Shown here piece by piece: positions 32,513-42,842 of a DNA stretch of 64,000 bases; position 1 is the first letter of the stretch; the number at the start of each line of letters is the position of its first letter. The notes under the pieces were generated by a model. It had not been told where the DNA came from, did not search any database, and saw nothing but the letters and a program-made list of their open reading frames with translations. This DNA comes from Lunularia cruciata. Its lineage: Eukaryota; Streptophyta; Marchantiopsida; Lunulariales; Lunulariaceae. A program made the translations under genes and the position numbers. The DNA lies in the NCBI GenBank assembly GCA_948567375.1, contig OX419762.1:34973465-35037464 (forward strand), written 5' to 3'.

Positions 32513-35500
32513 ATGGGGAAACTTCCGGTTTTCTTTGGCAAGGATGGAGAAGATGTGGAGGCCTTTGTGAGAGACTTCAAGAGAGCTTGCATAGGAAACA
32601 ATGAGAGGAGGAAGAATGAGTGGGCCTCATTATTACCAGATTTCTTTGAGGATGCAGCACTTACATGGTATGAGTCAGAATACCAAAAGAGAGAGAGGAG
32701 AGAGGGGGAAGAGGAGTCTTGGGAGACTTTGACTTCAGCACTCATTGAGAACTTTCTTCCTGATGAGAGTTATGAGAGATTGATGAGTGAGGTTACATTT
32801 CTCAAGCAAGGAGATGGAGAGAAAGTGAGAGTCTATGTGGAAAGAGTGGAAAAATTGGAGTCCAGATTTCGCATAGTGTTGAGGAAGGGAGGGGATGATG
32901 TGGAGACTACAATGATTGGCATAGGGGCCATGCTCACCAAGAATTTTGTGGGAGGATTGAGACCACAAATTAGAAGCAAGGTGAGATATGAGAAACCTTC
33001 TTCCAAGGTTGAAGCTATCAAGATCGCAATTCGTATGGAGGAGAGTTTGGAAGGGGATGAAAGTGATTTGGTGGTGAAGGAGGTTGTGCATCCTCCTCAA
33101 GGCTACAAGTATGGTGGAACTTCTGATACTTTGGTGACAAGGGTTGCACCACAAGTAGTAGTTGCTCCAGTTCTTGCACCTCCACTAAAAGATCCACTCC
33201 AAACCATCACAGAACAACTTGCAGATCTCAAGATCAATGTGGTGCAATTATGGGAGAAGAGAGAGGTGGATCAGAATGTAGGGAGAGGGCCTAGGAGTTA
33301 TGGAAACCATCCATATAGAGGAGGCCAACCAGCCAACAATTTCAATGATAGAAATTGTTTTGGTTGTGGGGGAAGAGGCCATATCCAAAGGAATTGCCCA
33401 AATTCCACTTACCATGGAGGAAGGGGTTATGAGGGAGCCAATAGAGGGAAAGAGGGAGGTAGTGAAACCCAAGTGGCTCCTAATCCCAACAAAGGTAAGG
33501 GGATAGCATCCATAGATGTGGTTGAGAGCAAGTATGAGAAGGGAGAGTGCTCAAACTCCAAGGGTCCTAATTTGGAGCTTTTGGCACAAGAGAAGAAGAG
33601 AGCTTGTTTTGCAGAGGATGTTCACTCTTCTCAAGGATTTACTTCAAGCAAGGATACTCCTATGTCTACTAGGAGCACTCGCACCTCAACACCATCAACA
33701 ACAAAGACTCCAAGGAAGAAGTTGGGGATGGAGGACTTCTTGATCTCAAAGCAACAATGGAACTACAATGTGTTGGAGGATGTTGGTAGTCACAAGGCTA
33801 ACATCACAGTGGGCCAATTAATTGCTTTGAACCCTACCTTGAGAAAGGAGCTTAGAGGTGGTTTGAGTTCTACAAGGAGCAAAAAGAAGAAGAAGGCAAA
33901 AGTTCCAGTATCAATGGGGGTGGTGGATGCCAAGCCAGCACCATGGGAGGCTTGTGAATATGCCTCCAAGATTGATGTGAGAGTGAATGGTCACAACATC
34001 AAGGATGCATTGGTTGATGGAGGATCAGCAGTGAATGCCATGTCAGAAAGGTTGATGAAGAAGTTGGGTATGATACCCTCAAGACCTTCAACATTTGTGG
34101 TGAGCATGGCAAACAAGCAACAAGTTCGACCAGTAGGGGTGATGGATAAGGTGGTAGTTTCAGTTATGGGAGTTCAAAATCTCATGACTTTCCAAGTCTT
34201 GAAGGATTCAAGCTATGACTTACTTCTTGGGAGGCCATGGTTGAGAGCAGCACGCACAACTGATCGATGGCACAAAGGGTACTTGAGGATTGGGCCATCA
34301 AACCATAGAGTCACTGTTCCTGTGACTAACACCACCAACACTTCACATTCAGATACCCCATCTTCTAATTATTGGGAATCAGATTCTGAAGAAGGAGCTT
34401 CAGGTGTGGACACAAGCATGGAAGAGGAGACTTCCACGGAGGAAGATGAATCTGAATCTGATTCAGATGTGTATCCCTTGTGTGCTATGGATTTTGCACC
34501 TAAGCCAGAGGTTTTGAAGGACCCAGATAAATCACCATTGACACTTGAGGAGGTAGAGAGAAGGTTATCTACCCTCAAGTATGGCCCAAATGTTACCAAG
34601 GAGGAGAAGGTGAGATTTGAGGAGATTTTCCGCAAGTTCATCCATGTGTTTGCTTTTAGTTACAAGGATTTGAAGGAAGTCACCTTGGAGGAGCACAAGA
34701 TAGAGGTGGAGTCACATGCAAGACCAATCCGCCAAAAGCAACGTCGCATTAGCCCACCAATATCTTTGGTTGTGAAGGAGGAGATTGATAAGCTCAAGGA
34801 GGCTGGATTTATCTTTGAGGTGGAGAATTCAGAATGGGTGTCTCCAATTGTCATTGTGAAGAAAAAGAATGGCAAGCTTCGGGTATGTGTGGATTACAAG
34901 AAGCTTAATGCTGTTACCAAGAAGGACTACTACCCATTGCCATTCATTGATGAGATCTTGGAGGAGGTTGCAGGTCATGAGAGGTACAGTTTTGGAGATG
35001 GTTATAGTGGATATAACCAAATAAAGATTGCACCAGAGCATCAACAACTCACCACATTCACCACACCTTGGGGAACTTACGCTTTCAAGGTCATGCCTTT
35101 TGGGCTTTGCAATGCTCCAGCCACATTCCAACGGTTCATGAACAAGGTATTTGAACCTTTCATTGGGAAATTTGTGAGAGATTTCATTGATGACTTTTGT
35201 GTCTATGGGAGCAAGGAGGAGCACTTTGAGCACCTAATCAAAGTCTTGCAACGCTTGGATGAGGCAAATGCATCACTCAACCCAGAGAAGTGCATTTTTG
35301 GATGTGAAGAAGGTCTACTTTTGGGGCACATCATCTCCAAGGATGGAATAGCAGTTGATCCTGAGAAGGTGAGGAAAATCTCAGACCTTCCATTCCCTTC
35401 AAGCTTGACAAAGTTACGCCAATTCTTGGGAATGGTTGGGTACTATAGGAGGTTCATCTTCTCATTTTCCAACAAGGCTTATGCATTGACCATCTACATG

Positions 35501-37339
35501 AAGAAGGGTGTAGATTACATGGTGATTTTGGAAGACAAGGAGGCTCTCAAAGCTTTTGAGGAGCTCAAGCAATCCCTTGTTGTAGCTCCAATTCTTGCTA
35601 AACCTGATTGGAGTAAGCCTTTCATCCTCTACACTGATGCTTCTAATGTAGCTATAGGATGCACTCTTAGTCAATTAGACCAAGATGGGCATGATCATCC
35701 AATAGCTTATGCTAGTAGGCAGATGGTTTCAGCAGAGAAGAACTACTCTGTCACAGAGAGAGAAGGGTTGGCAGTGATCTTTGGTCTCAAGAAGTTTAGA
35801 CACTACTTGATTGGAGGGAAAGCCACAATTGTCACGGATCACAAGGCTTTGAAGTACATCTTCAACAAGCCTAATGTTGAAGGGAGACTAGCAAGGTGGA
35901 TGATACTCTTGTCTGAGTATGACTACACAATTGAGGATAGGCCAGGAAAGAAACATGCAAATGCTGATTTGTTATCTAGAGCCTATGATCATGATGGAGA
36001 TGAGCCAGTAGATGATTCCTTCCCGGATGAGGAGCTCATGACAATCTCAGTCACTCAAGAGATTCCAATGGAGTACAAGGAGATTGTGGATTTTGTGACA
36101 AGAGGTAACTATCCAGAAGGGATGCATGCTAGGGAGAGGAAGGCCCTTGCAGCAAGATCTAGACCTTACACAATGGTGGATGATATTCTTTTTCACCAAG
36201 GAGCAGATGGTCTACTTCGAAGAGCAGTGGGTAAGGAAGAGTCTATCCTACTCATAAAGGAGTTTCATGAAGGTTTAGTATGTGGAGGACACTTTGCAGG
36301 AAAGGTGACTGCTTTCAAGATTCTAGATGCAGGTTACCATTGGAGAGGGATTTTCAAGGATTGTCTTGATTATTGCAAAACTTGTCATGTTTGTCAAGCT
36401 TTTGCTAGAAAGTCTACATCCACTCCACCACTTAGATCAATTCCATTGCTAGGACCCTTTGAGAAGTGGGGAATTGATTTTGTAGGACCTCTCAATAGAA
36501 CCCCAAGGAACAATCGGTACATTGTGGTAGTTACTGATTACCTTACCAAGTGGGTTGAGGCTAGACCATTGAGGGACAAGAATGAAGATGAAGTGGGTAG
36601 ATTTCTTTATGAACGGATTATCACTAGGTTTGGATGCCCTTTGGAGTTGGTTTCTGATAGAGGAGGAGAGTTTACAGGAAGCATTACTACAGCCATGCTA
36701 CGACATTTCTCTATCACACATAGAGTAACTACATCCTATAAGCCAAATTCCAATGGCTTGGCAGAGAGAACCAATCAGACCTTGTGCATGATGTTGGCCA
36801 AAGATGCAGAAATGGAGGGGGCTAAACATCATTGGGACAAGAGGATTCATGCAGTTTTGTGGGAGTATAGGACAACCATGAAGACTTCCACTGGATATTC
36901 TCCATTCCAATTGGTGTATGGTATTGAGTCTACCTTACCTATTCACTTTGATCTTCCTACCTTCCAAAGCATTCATAGGAGATTGAAGAAAGCACAAGGA
37001 AGTGATGCAGAGAAGTCAAGGAAGGATCAACTCATGGAGTTGGAAGAGGCAAGAGCAGTTGCTATGGTTCGAGTGGAGCAAGCCCAAAGGAAACAAAAGG
37101 AGAGCTATGACAAGAGGCAAGGCAAGAAGAAGGTGGAGCCTTTCAAAGAAGGTGATTGGGTAATGTTGTTTGATTCCATTCGATTCAAGAGAGTACAAAA
37201 GAAGTTTTTGCCTAAGTACTTTGGACCTTTCATAGTAGAGAAGGTGTGGGGAAATTACACTTATGATCTCAAGGAGTTGGGAGGAAGACACTTTGATAGG
37301 ATTAACCATGATAAGTTGAAGATGTACCATAGAAGGTAG
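32513..37339 (+). CDS. gag-pol: E2 gag-pol polyprotein, 1608 residues, intact
   Basis: A single frame encodes all domains. Gag capsid is at about 5-180 (WYESEYQKRERREGEEE, then FLKQGDGEKVRVYVERV), and the zinc knuckle CFGCGGRGHIQRNC at 282-295. Protease has DGGS at Asp502 and LLLGRPWL near 570. Reverse transcriptase spans about 760-900, with Asp829 in the FGDGYSGYNQ context (a Gly where Leu is usual) and FIDDF at 893-894. RNase H starts near Asp1042, with EREGLAVIF and VTDHKALKYIF. Integrase has zinc-finger His1252 and the triad Asp1322, Asp1382 and Glu1418, an exact D,D-35-E. The C-terminus has a KYFGPFIVEKV (GPY/F-like) module and no chromodomain. FIDDFCVYG and the tRNA-Asp-type primer point to the Tat/Athila side of plant gypsy. 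No stop or frameshift is present. Confidence 0.96.
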   Translation: MGKLPVFFGKDGEDVEAFVRDFKRACIGNNERRKNEWASLLPDFFEDAALTWYESEYQKRERREGEEESWETLTSALIENFLPDESYERLMSEVTFLKQGDGEKVRVYVERVEKLESRFRIVLRKGGDDVETTMIGIGAMLTKNFVGGLRPQIRSKVRYEKPSSKVEAIKIAIRMEESLEGDESDLVVKEVVHPPQGYKYGGTSDTLVTRVAPQVVVAPVLAPPLKDPLQTITEQLADLKINVVQLWEKREVDQNVGRGPRSYGNHPYRGGQPANNFNDRNCFGCGGRGHIQRNCPNSTYHGGRGYEGANRGKEGGSETQVAPNPNKGKGIASIDVVESKYEKGECSNSKGPNLELLAQEKKRACFAEDVHSSQGFTSSKDTPMSTRSTRTSTPSTTKTPRKKLGMEDFLISKQQWNYNVLEDVGSHKANITVGQLIALNPTLRKELRGGLSSTRSKKKKKAKVPVSMGVVDAKPAPWEACEYASKIDVRVNGHNIKDALVDGGSAVNAMSERLMKKLGMIPSRPSTFVVSMANKQQVRPVGVMDKVVVSVMGVQNLMTFQVLKDSSYDLLLGRPWLRAARTTDRWHKGYLRIGPSNHRVTVPVTNTTNTSHSDTPSSNYWESDSEEGASGVDTSMEEETSTEEDESESDSDVYPLCAMDFAPKPEVLKDPDKSPLTLEEVERRLSTLKYGPNVTKEEKVRFEEIFRKFIHVFAFSYKDLKEVTLEEHKIEVESHARPIRQKQRRISPPISLVVKEEIDKLKEAGFIFEVENSEWVSPIVIVKKKNGKLRVCVDYKKLNAVTKKDYYPLPFIDEILEEVAGHERYSFGDGYSGYNQIKIAPEHQQLTTFTTPWGTYAFKVMPFGLCNAPATFQRFMNKVFEPFIGKFVRDFIDDFCVYGSKEEHFEHLIKVLQRLDEANASLNPEKCIFGCEEGLLLGHIISKDGIAVDPEKVRKISDLPFPSSLTKLRQFLGMVGYYRRFIFSFSNKAYALTIYMKKGVDYMVILEDKEALKAFEELKQSLVVAPILAKPDWSKPFILYTDASNVAIGCTLSQLDQDGHDHPIAYASRQMVSAEKNYSVTEREGLAVIFGLKKFRHYLIGGKATIVTDHKALKYIFNKPNVEGRLARWMILLSEYDYTIEDRPGKKHANADLLSRAYDHDGDEPVDDSFPDEELMTISVTQEIPMEYKEIVDFVTRGNYPEGMHARERKALAARSRPYTMVDDILFHQGADGLLRRAVGKEESILLIKEFHEGLVCGGHFAGKVTAFKILDAGYHWRGIFKDCLDYCKTCHVCQAFARKSTSTPPLRSIPLLGPFEKWGIDFVGPLNRTPRNNRYIVVVTDYLTKWVEARPLRDKNEDEVGRFLYERIITRFGCPLELVSDRGGEFTGSITTAMLRHFSITHRVTTSYKPNSNGLAERTNQTLCMMLAKDAEMEGAKHHWDKRIHAVLWEYRTTMKTSTGYSPFQLVYGIESTLPIHFDLPTFQSIHRRLKKAQGSDAEKSRKDQLMELEEARAVAMVRVEQAQRKQKESYDKRQGKKKVEPFKEGDWVMLFDSIRFKRVQKKFLPKYFGPFIVEKVWGNYTYDLKELGGRHFDRINHDKLKMYHRR

Positions 37340-37365
37340 AGAGACCTTCACTTTGAGGACAAAGT

Positions 37366-37387
37366 GAAAACTTAGTCCGGGGGTAAA
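37366..37387 (+). other. Polypurine tract region of E2
   Basis: The 3' end of the internal region, after CTTTGAGGACAAAGTGAAAA, ends CCGGGGGTAAA directly before the TG of the 3' LTR. The G-run is the probable primer for plus-strand synthesis. Confidence 0.6.
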
Positions 37388-38066
37388 TGTAACACCCATT
37401 TGTGCATGTGTGTGGTATTGTGATATTTAGCTTGGTATTACAAGTACTTAAGAGATATTATTTATATAGAGATAAAGGATGGTTCTATATTAGTCATGGT
37501 TAGCTAAAGTTAGTCATAGCTAAGATAGATGGGACCTTACTTTAGAGGAAGTAGAAAAGATGAGCACCACTATTTTGGATTTTAGTGTGTTGACTTGGTA
37601 TTATTCCTAGGTGTTTGGCTTTGGGGAAAGAGTTGAGAACTCTTGGGCCCGCAAGCCTTTTTGTTTTGGATTCTTCTTTAGTCCAAGGATAGCCCATGTG
37701 AAGGAATCCTTGCTTTAGTGGTTGGGTCAAGATAAGGGGAATATGCCCATGTGAATGGATATTCCTTTCTACTTTTTGACTTTACTTGACTTTTAGTCTA
37801 GTAACTTGAGTTACTACGGTAATTAGTAACTTTGGTACGTAACTATTTCACAAGTATATAAACAAGGAGTGAGGAGGTACTCATCATCCTTTCATTTGCA
37901 ACTATCTCTCTCTCATTGAGTTCTCTAGTGAGCAATGTCTTGAGTCTTGGAGTGTTAGCCTTGGAGGAGTATGATGGAGTTGGGGTTCCTTGCCTTCTTA
38001 GTCCATGGTGCGCTACCATAATAGCCATCAGAGGTTTATCCTGAGTGAGAGACAGGCCGGCTCACA
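37388..38066 (+). repeat. 3' LTR of E2 (679 bp)
   Basis: Same length as the 5' LTR and reads as identical to it, from TGTAACACCC to GGCTCACA. The TATATAAAC box is at about 37856-37864. The sequence after it does not continue E1. Confidence 0.95.
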
Positions 38067-38405
38067 GTCCAACAAGAGAATGAGTTTAGAGGACTTAAAA
38101 TTAGATCATATGAGCATCTCACTACATTAGGTTTAGCACTTTGTGATCTTCTTATCCTAGACTTTTTTTCACTCTCTTATTACAGGAACCATCCACATGG
38201 TGCTATCCATCCTAACCACTTCCATCCTTACAAGGTAGAGAGAACTTCATACACTTGCTCATTCAGCCCTTTGATGAGTGCTTTGGATAGATTTGTTCAT
38301 GATAGACCTACTATTATTTGGGCAGAAGAGGAGTGGACATCAGGTAGACTGATTTCTTATAGTAGTATTCTTTTCTTGCTACCAGTATTAGGCACCAACC
38401 CTTAG
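38067..38405 (+). other. Open stretch after E2, unrecognised
   Basis: Directly after the E2 LTR a frame is open for about 110 codons up to a TAG, with NHPHGAIHPNHFHPYKVERT and ALDRFVHDRPTIIWAEEEW. I recognise no domain. It could be a decayed coding fragment cut by E2. It is not the missing RNase H or integrase of E1. Confidence 0.3.
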
Positions 38406-38719
38406 ATGAGAGAGAGAGTGGCCTCTTTGGTGGTCATTGAGTCCATTCCGGATTCAACATCATGTATGTTGGAGTAGATTTGAGGATGCATTAGCATGAA
38501 TTCTACACCATGACTTCTTCACCTCCTTCTCCTCTAGCATAGTTACATGCTTTAGTGGCTCTCCTTTTATACACATCTTATGTACCTTTATACACATCTT
38601 ATGTATCATATTCTCTCTCATACCTTTTATCACATTTTCTCTCAATCTCCTTGTCAAACTCTTGTGGATCATTATTGTGTTCTATGTGACTTCTTTTATG
38701 TTTGATTGGTCATTAATTG

Positions 38720-38870
38720 GCACCTACAAGTGCCATCCCCACTGTTCAAGCACCATCACATGGCTTTGAGTGCCATCCCAACAACAAGCACCATTGCCTT
38801 ATGCTACTCACGGCACCAGGTGGCATTCCACAAGATTGGGTGCTTATGAGTTTGTGGTGCCCACATTTTT
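38720..38870. repeat. GTGCC/GCACC-rich segment
   Basis: Words such as AAGTGCCATCCC and CAAGCACCAT recur irregularly, similar in style to 14740-14960. A T-run follows at 38866-38876. No coding function is seen. Confidence 0.35.
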
Positions 38871-39557
38871 TTTTTCTGTTTATTAGCATTTGAGGGAAGA
38901 AGTAAGCACAGAAAGCTGAATTGCAAAAGAAGAATGGACGGAAGTGACTTTGGAGGAAATCCAAAGAAGGCGAGATTGGATCCAATGATGGAGGTACTCA
39001 GAAGAAGGGTACAACGGAAAAAAGTCCGAAGAGCATTGTCTTTGGGTCGGAAAGCGTAGGTGATACGAAGACCGTCTAACAACCTTGGTACATGGCAAGA
39101 AAGTACACTTCAAGAAACGGCGAAGGCAAAAGAAGCATGTCTTGACAATGACCAGACATCAACACGCAGAAGAGTGAAAGTCAAATTTGAAATTGACTGA
39201 AGAATGATTGCAATTTGGGGTAATATAAAATTGTGATTGCGCAGGGACAAGTTGAATATGCCAAGTAAATTTCCAATTCCTTTGAGTAGTTTTCATGCAG
39301 TAATGCGTGTCCGGAAGCCAATTGAGAGTGCAATTTTCCAAAATCCAAAAGAGGTTAGAGTGTCTCGTCCAAGAGAGGGCATAGTCTTTTAGTGTCAAAG
39401 AACAAGAGAGCAGATCATGGCAAAGAAGGTCACAAATGCTCTGGCGGTGTGAAGTTTTGCAATTTGTAGGTTAGATGTGGTAGCCAGAATCGAGGTCTTG
39501 AATAGACTTTGTATTACATTTTTAGCATGGAACTAGAATTTTAGTTTCCCAAGAGTG

Positions 39558-41364
39558 ATGGCAAAGATAGCTGCCAGTAATTGTGAGGAGGGTCCCAAAG
39601 TTGAAGGGAAGAGAGGAAATCCGGCTCGATGGACTGAGTTGGATTGGAGGTTAGTGTTGGGGAAGGAAGCAAGGGAACCGACGGGGATCACTTTGGACTT
39701 GTGACACATCTGTGAGCCAATGATGAACACTTCTTGAAGACAAGACAATGGAAGATGGAAGAAGTCACAAGTCCAAAGAAGAAGAAGCGCAATAAACCCA
39801 AAGAAGCAAAGTTGCCTCTAGCTCAAAGGAAGACTTAAAGACTGGTTGTGCAGAGTAAGAAGATGGTGAGAGAAGCATCATCGGAATTAGAGTCGCAAGG
39901 AGAGGAATCAGAAGAGGATGAACTCACCTTACAAAGTCTGGAAGTGAGAGTGAGGGGGAACTTGAGGTTCAGCAAGCGGTGGGAGTGAGTGAAGCTTGTC
40001 ATGTGATGATTGACAAAGTACCTGGAACAATGAGTCATTGCATAGCCCTGGTGGTGGATAAGCAGAGACTAGAGGAAAAGGAGGAGTATCCTACGGGGCC
40101 AAGTTCAATTGGTAAAAGAGAAGAGAGTTTAGAAGTGGTGTCTTTGAAGATACAAAGATCGCGACTCTGGCAGAAGGAGCCGATGAAGGAGCCAAAGAAT
40201 GAAGACAAAAACGATGACAAAGATAAAAATAACTTTGGTAGGATACTGTATCTAACAAAGGTTGTCACACCGTTGTTGGAGCTACTGAAGGAGCACCAGA
40301 AAGTAATTCCCCAAGATCGTAGAAAGGTGATGAATGAGTTGCAGGTAGTGAAGCATCTGTTGAGTGAAGTGAAGGGGTTGCAGGAGCAACAAGTCCGAAG
40401 AAATGAAGAAATTGGAGAACTTTGGAGAGAGGAAGTCTTGAAGAAGAAGACTTTCGAGATGTTAAAAGAGAGCTGCAAGTCAAGAGGGAAAGAACTGCAG
40501 AAGCAAGCAGGGGAATTGAAGGAGCAGGCAATGTGGCTGAGCAAAATGAAGGAGGAAGTGAGTGATGTGCGCATCAAGAATATTCATTTGAAGGCAAAGG
40601 CATCAATAATGGAGCAAGAGTTGGACAACTTGAAGAAGAGTGCAGCTGGGAAGGATCAAGCATGGCAGAGGGAGTTAGCAGTCAAGCATGAAGAAGAAGG
40701 ACAATTGCAAGAGCTGGTATGAAGTGCTGAGTTACAGAGTGCACAGTATGCGGAGGAGAAGAAGATGCTTGTTGTTGAGTACAAAGATGAGTTGAAGATG
40801 TACCGCAAAGAGTTGAAGGCAGAGTGATCTCAAGGGTATGAGTCAGAATTAGTAGGAGAAGTTGCAGGAAAGTTGCGAGCAATCTTGGGCACGGAGGCTA
40901 AAGGGAGATTGGAAGAAGCACGTCTACATGAGTTAAAGTTACTTGTGTAGGAAACTTGGAACAGAAAAGCCAAAGATGTAGATATGAACACGTTGCTGAT
41001 CCGATTAAGGGAGCAAGTAGATCAAAAGATGTTAGAAGTAAAAGACAACGTAAGTCTCAGATTAGATTTAGTCAATTCGTAGTTAGAGAAAATTAGGAAT
41101 AGTGTAACAGCGGAGAGGAAGTCTGATGTTGCAGAAGTAGGAATTCAGGTGTCATCGGACTTATTATTAGAGACATTAGAGAAGAGTGGGTCAAGAGATA
41201 AGGAAGTATATGGATTACCCATGAGCTTAATTGTAGATTGTAGTGTAGAAGTAGTTGAATTAGTGCAGGAATTGGTAGAATTAAATATACCCAAAGAAGG
41301 AGAAGTAGTAGGAAGATCATCGGGTTTGGAAGCCGATGATAAGGTAGACATCGGATCGGTGTAA
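39558..41364 (+). pseudogene. Decayed coiled-coil protein ORF upstream of E3
   Basis: An ATG at 39558 opens an N-terminal block (RWTELDWRLVLGKEAREP) that reaches a stop near 39704. After frame changes, an acidic stretch (about 39885-39975) leads into a 247-codon open block at 39979-40722. That block is strongly charged and reads as coiled coil (LLEVKGLQEQQ-type heptads, EEIGELWREEVLKKK, IMEQELDNLKKS). Beyond the stop at 40720 the same frame stays readable with only a few stops to about 41364, still helical and ending SSGLEADDKVDIGSV. I do not recognise a family. It precedes the E3 LTR and primer site, so it is either a host gene relic, part of a very long E3 LTR, or a separate element. No intact start-to-stop version exists. 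Confidence 0.5.
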
Positions 41365-41389
41365 GTACCAATTTTGAGATAGGAAGAGG

Positions 41390-42150
41390 CAAATATGAAG
41401 AGATGTATTGTCAGTTTTGATCTATAGGTAGGAAGAGATGTTAGGAAGCGGTATAGTAGGAAGAGAACTACCGTTTGCTTTAGTATTTAAAGGGAGCATT
41501 CGCAATACTATGTTGTTTAGTATTCATATTTTTGAAGATAGATAAAGCAAAATGCTATTTTCAGTGCTTGTCGCTTGAGCTTAATTCCGATTGTCAATTT
41601 TGTGTTTGTGTTTGTGAGTGTGTGGAGAATTCCAAAGTGCAAGTTAGTGTGTTTGTAGATGTTGGATTCTGCAAACTTGATCTTCATTCTGTGTGTTCGA
41701 TCTTGAGTGATGTGCATTGGAGTAATGCCTTGACAGATCTAAGAGGAATTGTAGTGTTGGTAGTATTCTTCATTCGTGAGTGCAACACAAAGTTGATGTG
41801 AAGCAATTTTGATCGAGGAAGTTGTGCCTTCAGTGGAGTGGTGGAACACAATTTTGAGGTGAAATTGTTCTTTGCAGTGAAGTGCCATCTTCGGGAGAAT
41901 CTAAATCATCACAATCAAGAGTTGTTTGGACAGAATTTATTATGTGTGTGTATATTCGTGACAAGTTGTCAAGATTGTGAGCTTGTTACTCTCTTCTGGG
42001 TGTAGTTGCTACCTGAGAGACTAAAGACGCAACCAAGAAGAACTACATGTTACTATTTGACTTTGTATTTGACCAATTCTGAATTGTATCTCTGCAAGAA
42101 TGAACTTTACTTACCCAATTACCACAAAAGTGATATTTGCCGGGTTGTCA
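41390..42150 (+). repeat. Probable 5' LTR of E3 (left end uncertain)
   Basis: The right end is set by CA at 42150, eight bases before a primer-binding site. A TATTTAAAG box at about 41485 would drive transcription. The left boundary is unclear because no second copy is found downstream of the pol, so the start given is only a guess. Confidence 0.4.
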
Positions 42151-42159
42151 TATGATTTT

Positions 42160-42174
42160 TGGCGCCGCTGCCGG
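42160..42174 (+). other. Primer-binding site (tRNA-Asp type) of E3
   Basis: TGGCGCCGCTGCCGG differs by one base from the common plant TGGCGCCGTTGCCGG site for tRNA-Asp. It follows the LTR end by a few bases, as expected. Confidence 0.75.
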
Positions 42175-42842
42175 TAATACAAAACTCGGAAGTGGAAGAA
42201 TACAAAGACAAATTTGAAACTGGGCGTCAAAGCAATATGAATGTATGCATCAAGAGAGCAACAGGAAGAGAGAGTCCAAAGATGAACATTGCATCGTGAA
42301 GAAGAACGTATGAAGATCCAATCTACTTTGGCCGAGACTAAGCGAGAAGCATTGGACTTTCAACTTCTTCATGAAGTTCAAGAATCTTTGTGAGGACTCA
42401 AACAAAAGAGACGTGAAGGAGGGTGACAAGGCTACTTTTTGTCCCGTCTTCCAAGAAGAAGAAAGACTCGAGCGGGCAGACATATGCATTACGACCCAGT
42501 ACATTGACTTCCCCTAAAGCTGTAAAGGAAGTTGAATTCATTAAGAAGTTTGTTTGCAAAAAGACAGCATGAACACTTACGGAAGAAGAGTGTCAACATC
42601 TTGTACAAACAATCCCCTGGTTGTCCCAAAGAAATTTCAAAGACCAAGTTGAAGGTGTGGAACCGCTTACTTCTAATCGGGTTGAAGTCGACACAACCAG
42701 AGAAGAAGAAATTGTCAAAGAAGACCCCACTTTGAACTTGACTAATTGGAACCCTTGGGCAGACAACATGACGTCCATACCAAGTAGCTCTTTGGTTCCC
42801 ACAAGTTCAAACTTACCACAGCCAATTCTGTCGCATTGAACG

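Larger units (their letters stand above)
30265..38066 (+). mobile_element. E2: complete, young Ty3/gypsy element (7.8 kb)
   Basis: It has two LTRs of 679 bp that read as identical, a tRNA-Asp-type primer site, a long leader with three small ORFs, one uninterrupted gag-pol frame and a purine-rich tract before the 3' LTR. All catalytic residues that I can check are present, so this copy may be able to move. No matching 5-bp target duplication is seen (TGGGC before, GTCCA after), and E1 is cut off at its left edge. Confidence 0.93.

Noticed and set aside
30260-38071. A 5-bp target duplication around E2
   Set aside because: TGGGC and GTCCA do not match, and shifting the LTR ends by one or two bases does not rescue it.
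38067-38405. Idea that the open stretch after E2 continues the truncated E1 pol
   Set aside because: It shows no RNase H or integrase motif and does not resume the frame broken at 30264.
40035-40577. 180-codon ORF on the - strand
   Set aside because: It is the antisense of the coiled-coil ORF at 39979-40722; Ser/Phe/Leu-rich composition is typical of such shadows.
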